A model generated the notes under the pieces. The model saw only the letters and a list, made by a program, of their open reading frames with translations. It ran no database searches and was not told the DNA's origin. A stretch of 5,704 bases of DNA from Candidatus Rokuibacteriota bacterium (GTDB lineage: Bacteria > Methylomirabilota > Methylomirabilia > Rokubacteriales > CSP1-6). The translations under genes were made by a program, and so were the position numbers. Shown here one piece after another: positions 1 through 5,704 of the stretch (its first letter is position 1; each line of letters opens with the position of its first letter). The stretch spans positions 1-5,704 of the forward strand of contig JACQCN010000229.1 in assembly GCA_016201575.1 (NCBI GenBank), in the 5' to 3' direction.

Positions 1-1
1 C

Positions 2-1795
2 CAGGTGATCCAGGGCGTCGTCTCGGGCATCAGCTGGTACGGCAACTGCTTCGGCTGCCCGACGGTGGGCGGCGAGATCGTCTTCGATCCCGCCTACGCG
101 CGGAACCCCCTCGTCAACGTCATGGCCGTCGGCCTCGTCCGCCGCGAGCGGATCTTCCGCGCCCGCGCCGAGGGCGTCGGCAACCCCGTGTTCTACGTCG
201 GCAACAAGACCGGACGCGACGGGATCCACGGCGCGTCGATGGCGTCGGCCACGTTCGACGAGGGCGCCGAGGAGCGGCGGCCGACGGTGCAGGTGGGCGA
301 CCCGTTCACGGAGAAGCTGCTGCTCGAGGCCTGCCTGGAGGCGATGCAGACGGGCGCGATCGTCGGCATCCAGGACATGGGCGCGGCGGGGCTGGCCTGC
401 TGCACCTCGGAGATGCCGGCGCGCGGCGGCACCGGGATGGAGATCGAGCTGTCGCGCGTGCCGCAGCGCGAGACGGGCATGACGCCGTACGAGATCCTGC
501 TCTCGGAGTCGCAGGAGCGGATGCTCCTGGTGGCCACCCGGGGGCGGGAGGAGGAGGTGCGGCGCGTCTTCGCCCGCTGGGAGCTGGATGCCGTCGAGAT
601 CGGGCACGTGACCGCGGAGCCCGAGCTGGTCGCCCGCATGCACGGCGAGGTGGTGGCCCGCGTGCCCGTGGAGGCGCTGGCGGAGGCGCCCGTCTATCGC
701 AAGCCCGCCGAGCCGCCGGCCGAGCTGGCGGGGCGCCAGCGCTTCGACCCGCTCTCGCTGCCCGAGCCCGAGGGCTACGGGGCGGCGCTGCTGTCGCTGC
801 TCGGCTCGCCCACCATCGCGTCCAAGGAGTGGGCCTTCCGCCAGTACGACCAGCAGGTGGGGATCAACACGCTCGTGCTCCCCGGCTCCGACGCGGCCGT
901 GCTCCGCATCAAGGGCACCGGCCGCGCCATCGCGCTCAAGACGGACGGCAACGGCCGCCACGTGTTCCTCGAGCCGCGCGCGGGCGGCGCCATGGCTCTC
1001 TGCGAGGCCGCCCGCAACGTCACCTGCGCGGGGGCGCGGCCGCTCGGCGCCACCGATTGCCTCAACTTCGGCTCGCCCGAGCGCCCGGAGATCCTGTGGC
1101 AGTTCGTCGAGGTCGTGGATGGCATCGCGGAGGCGTGCCGCGCGCTCGAGATCCCGATAGTGGGGGGCAACGTTTCCTTCTACAATGAAACGTCGGGGCA
1201 GGCGATCCTTCCGACGCCGGTGGTCGGTGTCGTCGGCCTGCTCGAGGACGCGGAGAGTCGCACGACGCAGTGGTTCAAGACGGCCGGGGACCGCATCGCG
1301 CTGCTGGGGCCGCCGGTGGTGAGCCTCGGCGGCAGCGAGTACCTCTGGCACCTGCACCGGCGCCTGGCGGGGCGGCTGGCCCCCCTCGACCTCGAGCTCG
1401 AGCGGCGGGTCCAGGCGGCGTGCCGGGCGGCCATCGAGGCGGGGCTCGTGGCGAGCGCGCACGACTGTGCGGAGGGCGGGATCGCGGTCGCGCTCGCCGA
1501 GGCGGCCGTCACGGGGCCGGTGGCGATCGGCGCCGAGGTGACGCTCCCGGCCGCGGGGCGCGCCGACCTCGTGCTCTTCGGGGAGGGGCCGTCCCGCATC
1601 GTGGTGAGCCTGCCGGCGGAGCAGGAGCGGCAGTTCGAGGCGTTGATGGCCGAGTCGGCCATTCCGTGGACGTGGATGGGGGCGGTGGGGGGCGAGCGGC
1701 TCGTGCTGCGGCTCGGAGGCGAGCCGGTCATCGATCTCGCGCTCGACCGGCTCGACCGCGCGTGGAGAGACGGCTTTGAGCGCTACGTCGCCTGA
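2..1795 (+). CDS. purL: Phosphoribosylformylglycinamidine synthase subunit PurL, 5'-truncated by the window edge
   Basis: PurL uses ATP and ammonia (delivered by PurQ, bridged by PurS) to convert FGAR to FGAM in the cytoplasm. The reading frame is open from base 2, and the first visible residues ([13 protein letters not shown]) are internal to the family, so GTG at 5 is not the real start. Compared with the roughly 740-residue Bacillus-type small PurL, about 140 N-terminal residues are missing. Counting from base 5, family motifs are [15 protein letters not shown] (95-109), [10 protein letters not shown] (121-130), [11 protein letters not shown] (153-163), SPTIASKEW (268-276), the second-half nucleotide-binding motif [10 protein letters not shown] (311-320), NFGSPERPE (354-362), [11 protein letters not shown] (386-396) and AHDCAEGG (485-492). 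The protein ends in FERYVA with no glutaminase domain. That makes it the small PurL, not the fused ~1300-residue enzyme, and implies separate purQ and purS. The end overlaps purF by 20 nt. Confidence 0.97.
   Translation, partial: QVIQGVVSGISWYGNCFGCPTVGGEIVFDPAYARNPLVNVMAVGLVRRERIFRARAEGVGNPVFYVGNKTGRDGIHGASMASATFDEGAEERRPTVQVGDPFTEKLLLEACLEAMQTGAIVGIQDMGAAGLACCTSEMPARGGTGMEIELSRVPQRETGMTPYEILLSESQERMLLVATRGREEEVRRVFARWELDAVEIGHVTAEPELVARMHGEVVARVPVEALAEAPVYRKPAEPPAELAGRQRFDPLSLPEPEGYGAALLSLLGSPTIASKEWAFRQYDQQVGINTLVLPGSDAAVLRIKGTGRAIALKTDGNGRHVFLEPRAGGAMALCEAARNVTCAGARPLGATDCLNFGSPERPEILWQFVEVVDGIAEACRALEIPIVGGNVSFYNETSGQAILPTPVVGVVGLLEDAESRTTQWFKTAGDRIALLGPPVVSLGGSEYLWHLHRRLAGRLAPLDLELERRVQAACRAAIEAGLVASAHDCAEGGIAVALAEAAVTGPVAIGAEVTLPAAGRADLVLFGEGPSRIVVSLPAEQERQFEALMAESAIPWTWMGAVGGERLVLRLGGEPVIDLALDRLDRAWRDGFERYVA
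1764..1778 (+). promoter_or_regulatory. purF ribosome binding site and TTG start
   Basis: GGAGA at 1764-1768 resembles a Shine-Dalgarno sequence. Measured from the end of GGAG, it lies 8 nt before TTG at 1776-1778. There is no ATG, GTG or other TTG in frame between here and the conserved DECGLFGI motif, so this site decides the purF start. It lies inside the last codons of purL, as expected for translational coupling. Confidence 0.75.
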
Positions 1796-3218
1796 AGATC
1801 GCGCCGCCCGCGTCGACGCGCCCGACGACAAGTTCCACGACGAGTGCGGGCTGTTCGGGATCTGGAACCATCCCGAGGCCGCCAACGTCGCCTACCTGGG
1901 CCTCTACGCGCTCCAGCACCGCGGGCAGGAATCGGCCGGCATCGCCGCCACCGACGGCGCCGCCTTCCACGTCGAGAAGGCGATGGGCTGGGTGGCCGAC
2001 GTGTTCGGGCCGGAGCGCCTCCGGCGCCTGCCCGGCCACCGCGCGATCGGCCACGTGCGCTACTCGACGTCCGGCAGCTCGAACCTCAAGAACGCGCAGC
2101 CGATCACCGCCAACACGGCCCGCGGCCCCGTGGCCATCGCCCACAACGGCAACCTCACCAATGCCGAGGCGCTCCGGCGGGAGATGGAGCGCGAGGGCGC
2201 GATCTTCCAGTCGACCTCGGACACGGAGGTGATCCTGCACCTCCTGGCCCGCGCGCCCGCCGGCCCCTTCGAGGAGCAGATCGCCTCCGCGCTCGGGCGG
2301 GTGACCGGGGCCTACTCGCTGGTGCTGCTCACGCCGGACGCCCTCTACGCCGTCCGCGACCCGCACGGCTTCCGCCCGCTCACCCTCGGCAAGCTCCGCG
2401 AGGCGTGGATCGTGGCCTCCGAGACCTGCGCCCTCGACCTCATGGAGGCCGAGGCGGTGCGCGACATCGAGCCGGGCGAGATCCTGACGATCAGCGAGGC
2501 GGGCCTCCGCTCGCTGAAGCCGTTCCCCGTCACGGACCGGCTCGCCTGCGTGTTCGAGTACGTGTACTTCGCGCGCCCGGACTCGGTGCTGTGGGGCCGG
2601 AACGTCCACCGCGTGCGGAAGGCGATGGGCCACCAGCTCGCGCGCGAGCACCCGGTCGAGGCCGACATCGTGATCCCGGTGCCGGACTCCGGCATGGGCG
2701 CCGCGCTCGGCTTCTCCGAGGAGTCGGGGATCCCCTTCGAGTTCGGCCTGATCCGGAACCACTACGTGGGCCGGATCTTCATCGAGCCCAAGCAGGGGAT
2801 CCGGCACTTCGGCGTGAAGGTGAAGCTGAACCCGCTGCGCGAGACCCTCGGCGGGCGGCGCGTGGTCGTCGTCGACGACTCGATCGTCCGCGGCACCACC
2901 AGCCGCAAGATCGTGAAGATGATCCGCGGCGCGGGGGCCCGCGAGGTGCACGTCCGCATCTCGTCGCCGTCGATCCAGTGGCCCTGCTACTACGGCATCG
3001 ACACGCCCACGCGCCGGGAGCTGATCGCCGCGAGCCACGACACCGACGAGATCCGCCGGTACCTGGGCGCCGACACGCTGGGCTACCTCTCGCTCGACGG
3101 CATGCTGAAGGCGACGGGTGCCGACCCCGCGACCTTCTGCAACGCGTGCTTCACCGGCAACTACCGCGTCGGCATCGCTCCCGAAGAGACTCCGCAGCTC
3201 CGGCTGTTCAGCTCGTAG
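1776..3218 (+). CDS. purF: Amidophosphoribosyltransferase PurF, [4Fe-4S] type with propeptide
   Basis: PurF catalyses the committed step of purine synthesis, PRPP + glutamine to 5-phosphoribosylamine. The 480-residue product is full length for the family. The N-terminal Ntn glutaminase domain has its nucleophile at Cys24 in HDECGLFGI, followed by [11 protein letters not shown] (46-56), HVRYST (93-98) and HNGN (123-126). The C-terminal phosphoribosyltransferase domain has [10 protein letters not shown] (261-270), PVPDSG (301-306) and the PRPP loop [14 protein letters not shown] (363-376). Cys258, Cys404, Cys455 and Cys458 match the four cluster ligands of the oxygen-sensitive Bacillus-type enzyme. 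A 23-residue leader before Cys24 would be removed during maturation; it is longer than the 11 residues of the Bacillus propeptide. The TTG start at 1776 is backed by an upstream GGAGA. It overlaps purL by 20 nt and ends 9 nt before purM. Confidence 0.97.
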   Translation: MSATSPEDRAARVDAPDDKFHDECGLFGIWNHPEAANVAYLGLYALQHRGQESAGIAATDGAAFHVEKAMGWVADVFGPERLRRLPGHRAIGHVRYSTSGSSNLKNAQPITANTARGPVAIAHNGNLTNAEALRREMEREGAIFQSTSDTEVILHLLARAPAGPFEEQIASALGRVTGAYSLVLLTPDALYAVRDPHGFRPLTLGKLREAWIVASETCALDLMEAEAVRDIEPGEILTISEAGLRSLKPFPVTDRLACVFEYVYFARPDSVLWGRNVHRVRKAMGHQLAREHPVEADIVIPVPDSGMGAALGFSEESGIPFEFGLIRNHYVGRIFIEPKQGIRHFGVKVKLNPLRETLGGRRVVVVDDSIVRGTTSRKIVKMIRGAGAREVHVRISSPSIQWPCYYGIDTPTRRELIAASHDTDEIRRYLGADTLGYLSLDGMLKATGADPATFCNACFTGNYRVGIAPEETPQLRLFSS

Positions 3219-3227
3219 CCGGGTCAC

Positions 3228-4256
3228 ATGGACCCCCTCACGTACAAGCAGGCCGGCGTGGACACCGAAGCCGGCGACGAGGCCGCGCGCCGGATCGCGC
3301 CGCTGGCCCGGAAGACGCTGCGCCCGGAGGTCATCGGCGGGATCGGGGGCTTCGCCGGGTTCGTGCGGGTCCCCGACGGCTACCGGGAGCCCGTGCTGGT
3401 GTCGTCCACCGACGGCGTGGGGAGCAAGCTCAAGGTCGCCTTCATGACCGGGCGCCACGACACCGTCGGCATCGACCTGGTCGCGATGGGCGTCAACGAC
3501 ATCCTCGTCCATGGCGCCGCGCCGTTCTACTTCCTCGACTACATCGGGATCTCGCGCCTGGACCCCGACCGGGTGGAGACGATCGTCGCCGGCGTGGTCG
3601 AAGGCTGTCACCGGGCCGGCTGCGCGCTGATCGGGGGGGAGACCGCGGAGCTGCCGGACCTCTACGCGCCGGGGGAGTACGACCTCGCGGGGTTCGCGGT
3701 GGGCGTGGTCGAGCGCGCGGCCATCGTCGACGGGAGCGCGGTGGCGGTGGGCGACCGGATCCTCGGCCTCGCCTCCTCGGGCCTCCACTCCAACGGGTAC
3801 TCGCTGGCCCGGCGGATCGTGTTCGACGTCCTCCGCCTGGAGCCAGACGATCCGCTGCCCGGCGTCGGCCGCACCGTGGCCGACGAGCTGCTGGAGCCGA
3901 CGCGGATCTACGCGCGCGCGGTGCTCGGCGTGCTCAAGGCCGCGACCGTGCGCGCCATGGCCCACATCACGGGCGGGGGGCTGCCCGGCAACGTGCCGCG
4001 CGTGCTGCCCGAAGGCTGCCGCGCCGTCATCCATCGCGACGCCTGGCCGGTGCCGCCCGTGTTCGCCGCGCTCCAGCGCGGCGGGACGATCGCCGACGGC
4101 GAGATGTTCCGTGCCTTCAACATGGGGCTCGGCTACCTCGTCGTCGTCCCGCCGACCGATGTCGACCAGGCGACGCGGGCGCTCACCCACGCCGGCGAGC
4201 GGGTGTTCGAGGTCGGCGAGATCGTGCGCGGCGCCCGCGCCGTGGAGCTGATATGA
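3228..4256 (+). CDS. purM: Phosphoribosylformylglycinamidine cyclo-ligase (AIR synthetase) PurM
   Basis: PurM uses ATP to close the imidazole ring of FGAM, giving AIR, directly after the PurL step. The product has 342 residues, the usual length. It opens with the typical LTYKQAGVDTEAGDEAARRI (4-23). Other motifs are STDGVGSKLK (60-69), DLVAMGVNDILVHGAAPFYFLDY (83-105, shown by its key residues GVND and GAAP), ALIGGETAELPD (133-144), GLASSGLHSNGYSLAR (180-195), HITGGGLPGN (246-255) and FNMGLGY (297-303). It belongs to the same ATP-binding superfamily as PurL. ATG at 3228 lies 9 nt after the purF stop with only a weak GG-rich sequence ahead, so translation is probably coupled to purF. The stop overlaps an ATG (ATGA, 4253-4256), which may have been the ancestral purN start. 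Confidence 0.97.
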   Translation: MDPLTYKQAGVDTEAGDEAARRIAPLARKTLRPEVIGGIGGFAGFVRVPDGYREPVLVSSTDGVGSKLKVAFMTGRHDTVGIDLVAMGVNDILVHGAAPFYFLDYIGISRLDPDRVETIVAGVVEGCHRAGCALIGGETAELPDLYAPGEYDLAGFAVGVVERAAIVDGSAVAVGDRILGLASSGLHSNGYSLARRIVFDVLRLEPDDPLPGVGRTVADELLEPTRIYARAVLGVLKAATVRAMAHITGGGLPGNVPRVLPEGCRAVIHRDAWPVPPVFAALQRGGTIADGEMFRAFNMGLGYLVVVPPTDVDQATRALTHAGERVFEVGEIVRGARAVELI

Positions 4257-4300
4257 CACGGCGGCGCCGGCCCCGGTCATCGGCCTCGACGCCGGTTCGA

Positions 4301-4366
4301 GCGCCGGCGTTGCCGGCGCAATCGGTCCGGGGGGAGGCTCGGAGGGGGGCGGAGCCCCCCGTCGAG
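4301..4366 (+). repeat. Double-hairpin intergenic repeat, copy 1
   Basis: Hairpin 1 is a perfect 8-bp palindrome, GCGCCGGC (4301-4308) with GCCGGCGC (4312-4319) around a GTT loop. An 18-nt linker (4320-4337) contains CCGGGGGGAGG. Hairpin 2 pairs GGGGGGC (4344-4350) with GCCCCCC (4354-4360) around GGA. It is extended by CTCGG (4338-4342) against TCGAG (4362-4366) with one G-T pair and one mismatch. The same plan recurs in the same direction in copies 2 and 3, so it is a repeat family and not chance GC palindromes. There is no following T tract, so a classical terminator is unlikely. Confidence 0.85.
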
Positions 4367-4372
4367 AATCGA

Positions 4373-4439
4373 GCGCCGGCTTCGCGGGCGCAACCGGACC
4401 GGGGGGAGGCTCGGCAGGGGGGCGGAGCCTCCCTCCGAG
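4373..4439 (+). repeat. Double-hairpin intergenic repeat, copy 2, abutting the purN start
   Basis: This copy is in tandem with copy 1, with a 72-nt period measured at hairpin 1. Hairpin 1 is GCGCCGGC (4373-4380) with GCGGGCGC (4384-4391), carrying one mismatch. The 18-nt linker (4392-4409) differs from copy 1 at only two positions. Hairpin 2 pairs AGGGGGGC (4416-4423) with GCCTCCCT (4427-4434) around GGA, including one G-T pair. It is extended by CTCGG (4410-4414) with CCGAG (4435-4439), leaving C4415 bulged. Some changes keep pairing possible, which suggests the RNA or DNA structure has been maintained. The 3' arm ends 5 nt before TTG 4445. Confidence 0.85.
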
Positions 4440-4447
4440 GCAACTTG
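4435..4447 (+). promoter_or_regulatory. Possible purN ribosome binding site inside a repeat hairpin
   Basis: GAGG at 4437-4440 is the only Shine-Dalgarno-like sequence just ahead of TTG 4445-4447, with a short 4-nt spacing. Bases 4435-4439 pair with 4410-4414 in the hairpin 2 stem of copy 2, so the site would be partly hidden in folded mRNA. The pairing is read directly from the sequence; an effect on translation is inference. Confidence 0.4.
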
Positions 4448-4636
4448 CGCGTCGGCGTCCTGGCATCCGGGCGGGGCACCAACCTCCAGGCCATCATCGA
4501 CGCCATCGAGCGCGGCGAGCTCCCCGCGACGCTCGCCGTCGTCGTCTCCGACCGCGAGGGTGCGGCGGCCCTCGAGCGCGCGCGGAAGCACGGCGCGCCC
4601 GCGGTGTTCCTGAACCCCAAGGACCACGCGGCGTGA
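4445..4636 (+). pseudogene. purN: Phosphoribosylglycinamide formyltransferase PurN, N-terminal fragment of a disrupted gene
   Basis: PurN transfers a formyl group from 10-formyltetrahydrofolate to GAR. This fragment matches residues 1 to about 63 of the E. coli enzyme (212 residues). It has LRVGVLASGRGTNLQAIIDA with the phosphate-binding SGRGTN loop (8-13), then VVVSDREGAAALERARKHG. It runs to NPKDHAA and then meets TGA at 4634-4636. The remainder of the gene follows in another frame at 4633, but E. coli residues about 64-128 have no counterpart. That stretch holds the catalytic Asn106 and His108 of the NIHPSLLP motif, so the fragment cannot be active alone. The frame is also open back to ATG 4253, overlapping the purM stop. 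Using that start would add 64 low-complexity residues encoded mostly by the two repeats, so I prefer TTG 4445, where homology begins. Confidence 0.85.
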
Positions 4637-4878
4637 AGGTGGCGGGCGCGACGGTGCACTTCGTCGACGAGGGGGTGGACACGGGGCCCATCATCGGGCA
4701 GGATGCGGTGCCGGTGCTGCCCGACGACACGGAGGACACGCTCTCCGTCCGGATCCTGGAGGCGGAGCACCGCCTCTATCCCCGGGCGATCCGGCTCTTC
4801 GCCGAGGGCCGGCTCGGGATCGCGGGGCGCCGGGTGATCGTCGACGAGCCTGACCACCGCGGGCCCGCGCCACGCTGA
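4633..4878 (+). pseudogene. purN: PurN, C-terminal fragment of the disrupted gene
   Basis: The 81 codons from GTG 4633 match the C-terminal third of PurN, from about E. coli residue 129 onward. ATVHFVDEGVDTGPII (6-21) carries His9 and Asp16, the equivalents of E. coli His137 and the catalytic Asp144. AEHRLYPRAIRLFAEGRL (44-61) is the usual end of the fold. The GTG overlaps the stop of the upstream fragment (GTGA), and AAGGA at 4619-4623 lies 9 nt ahead of it, so a short separate protein could in principle be made. Even so, both fragments together lack the Asn-His part of the active site. The spacing looks accidental, since AAGGA comes from the codons for Pro-Lys-Asp. The best reading is the remnant of a damaged gene, or of a gene damaged only in the assembly. 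Confidence 0.83.
4634..4636 (+). other. Deletion/frameshift junction within purN
   Basis: Homology to PurN leaves the first frame at ...NPKDHAA and resumes in a frame one base back (GTG at 4633) at KVAGATVHFVDEG. By alignment with remembered E. coli PurN, about 65 codons are missing. The frame change requires the lost length to be one more than a multiple of three, for example 196 bp. No long repeat flanks the junction. The local CGCGGCG could be a trace of microhomology, but the lost sequence is not visible to confirm this. Confidence 0.75.
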
Positions 4879-4927
4879 TTCAGGAGCCTGCCGGAGTGAT
4901 TCCGAGTCGTCGAGCGTGCGTGTTCGA

Positions 4928-4997
4928 GCGCCGGCTCCGCCGGCGCAATCGGGTCGTGGGGGAGGGATCGGAGGGGCCCTCGGCGGCCCCCTCCGAG
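4928..4997 (+). repeat. Double-hairpin intergenic repeat, copy 3, abutting the purH start
   Basis: Hairpin 1 is a perfect 8-bp stem, GCGCCGGC (4928-4935) with GCCGGCGC (4939-4946) around TCC. A linker of about 21 nt (4947-4967) again contains GGGGGAGG. Hairpin 2 pairs 4968-4978 with 4985-4996 around a 6-nt loop with C4987 bulged, giving 11 pairs. Its stem sequence has diverged from copies 1 and 2 while pairing is kept. Orientation relative to transcription is the same as in the other copies. The element fills most of the 126-bp gap between the purN remnant and purH (4879-5004). I see nothing else supportable in that gap. Confidence 0.82.
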
Positions 4998-5007
4998 TAG
5001 TCCCATG
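4995..5007 (+). promoter_or_regulatory. Weak purH ribosome binding site at the edge of a repeat hairpin
   Basis: Only GAG (4995-4997) resembles a Shine-Dalgarno sequence ahead of ATG 5005-5007, with 7-nt spacing. G4995 and A4996 belong to the 3' arm of hairpin 2 in repeat copy 3. No better site is seen closer to the start codon. Confidence 0.35.
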
Positions 5008-5704
5008 ACCCGGGTCCGTCGAGCCCTCGTGAGCGTCCACGACAAGACGGGCGTGGCCGAGCTGGCCCGCGGGCTCGCCGCCCTCGGGATCGAGATCCTC
5101 TCCACCGGCGGCACCGCGCGGCTGCTGCGGGAGACGGGCGTCGCCGTGCGCGACGTCGCGGACGTCACCGGCTTTCCCGAGATGCTCGACGGCCGGGTCA
5201 AGACGCTCCACCCCGGGATCCACGGCGGGATCCTCGCCCGGCGCGACCGCCCTGAGCACATGGCGGCGCTCGAGCGGCACGGAATCGGCCCGATCGACCT
5301 CGTGGTCATCGCTCTCTACCCGTTCGAGGGGACCGTCGCGAGGGCCGGCGTCACGCTCGAGGAGGCGATCGAGCAGATCGACATCGGCGGTCCGGCGATG
5401 ATCCGCGCGGCCGCCAAGAACTCGGCGAGCGTCGGGGTCGTCACCGATCCCGCGCAGTACGAGCCCCTGCTGGCCGAGCTCCGCGCCTCGGGCGGGGCGC
5501 TGTCGGAGGAGACCCGGCGCCGACTCGCCCGGGAGGCCTTCCGCCGCACGGCGCAGTACGACGCCGCGATCGCCGCCTACCTCGAGAGCCGGGCGCCCGG
5601 CGAGCGTGACGCCTTTCCCCCCCGCCTCGTGCTCGAGGCCGACCGCGTGGCCGCGCTCCGCTACGGCGAGAACCCGCACCAGGCCGCGGCCTTCTATCGC
5701 CCGG
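5005..5704 (+). CDS. purH: Bifunctional AICAR formyltransferase / IMP cyclohydrolase PurH, 3'-truncated by the window edge
   Basis: PurH formylates AICAR with 10-formyltetrahydrofolate and then closes the second ring to give IMP, the end of the pathway. The 233 visible codons cover the N-terminal IMP cyclohydrolase (MGS-like) domain and the very start of the transformylase domain. Motifs are [11 protein letters not shown] (6-16), [11 protein letters not shown] (31-41), [20 protein letters not shown] (54-73), GGILARR (74-80), LYPFEGTV (104-111), [17 protein letters not shown] (123-139) and LRYGENPHQ (218-226). The last motif marks the junction with the transformylase domain. The full protein should be a little over 500 residues, so more than half lies beyond the window. 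ATG 5005 fits the family N-terminus closely. It is the last gene seen in the operon and is preceded by repeat copy 3. Confidence 0.96.
   Translation, partial: MTRVRRALVSVHDKTGVAELARGLAALGIEILSTGGTARLLRETGVAVRDVADVTGFPEMLDGRVKTLHPGIHGGILARRDRPEHMAALERHGIGPIDLVVIALYPFEGTVARAGVTLEEAIEQIDIGGPAMIRAAAKNSASVGVVTDPAQYEPLLAELRASGGALSEETRRRLAREAFRRTAQYDAAIAAYLESRAPGERDAFPPRLVLEADRVAALRYGENPHQAAAFYRP

Noticed and set aside
4301..4439. CRISPR-like array
   Set aside because: There are only two adjacent units, and the whole 72-nt unit is similar with no unique spacers. The internal palindromes explain the repetition and there are no cas genes.
4257..4444. Purine-responsive riboswitch or attenuator in the spacer
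   Set aside because: The spacer is accounted for by the tandem repeats. I see none of the conserved core of purine or PRPP riboswitches, and the same element also appears ahead of purH.
1728..4466. A 912-codon open frame on the minus strand across purF and purM
   Set aside because: It is antisense to two clearly conserved genes. Its translation is rich in His, Arg, Asp, Val and Ala with no recognisable domain, as expected from the complement of GC-rich codons. Its end reads through the palindromic repeats.
1844..4636. A 930-codon open frame on the plus strand ending in purN
   Set aside because: Up to 4252 it runs out of frame over purF and purM and gives low-complexity Arg/Ala/Pro-rich protein. 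Only the last part, from 4445 (or 4253), is genuine PurN sequence.
4625..4640. Programmed frameshift joining the two purN frames
   Set aside because: A frameshift would not restore the roughly 65 missing codons of the active site, and there is no slippery heptamer such as a run of A or T at the junction.
4968..4996. Rho-independent terminator ahead of purH
   Set aside because: The stem is strong but is followed by no T tract, and it lies directly upstream of the next gene of the same pathway. It fits the repeat family better.
4183..5679. A 498-codon minus-strand open frame across purN and purH
   Set aside because: It is antisense to conserved purH codons and to the repeats, has no family motif, and is explained by GC-rich codon bias.

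Overview
This is a very GC-rich window (around 70% GC or more by eye) carrying the later genes of a de novo purine (IMP) biosynthesis operon. All genes are on the + strand in the order purL (3' part) - purF - purM - purN (broken) - purH (5' part). PurL is the small form that works with separate PurS and PurQ, so those genes probably lie upstream. The GC content, this gene order and the palindromic intergenic repeats would suit an uncultured soil or groundwater lineage such as Candidatus Rokubacteria/Methylomirabilota. That placement comes from general resemblance and is weak; other high-GC bacteria are possible.

Layout. 1-1795: purL, missing roughly its first 140 codons. 1776-3218: purF, starting at a TTG inside the end of purL behind a good ribosome binding site. 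3228-4256: purM, complete, 9 bp after purF. 4257-4444: a spacer filled mostly by two tandem copies of a double-hairpin repeat. 4445-4636 and 4633-4878: the N- and C-terminal parts of purN in two different frames, with about 65 codons of the catalytic core missing between them. 4879-5004: a spacer with a third copy of the repeat. 5005-5704: purH, running off the window.

How the genes work together. PurF makes phosphoribosylamine from PRPP and glutamine. PurN formylates GAR. PurL (with PurS and PurQ) turns FGAR into FGAM, and PurM closes the imidazole ring to give AIR. PurH carries out the last two steps to IMP. PurD, PurE/K, PurC and PurB are not in this window. Tight packing (a 20-nt overlap, a 9-nt gap, and an ATGA at the end of purM) points to one co-transcribed, translationally coupled unit up to purM. 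The spacing loosens where the repeats occur.

The two points worth attention are the disrupted purN, which is either a real lesion needing a substitute formyltransferase or an assembly error, and the repeat family. The repeat sits directly against the purN and purH start codons, where its second hairpin would cover the ribosome docking site. I see no defence system, mobile-element gene, RNA gene or CRISPR array, and no sign of a wholly new multi-gene system.
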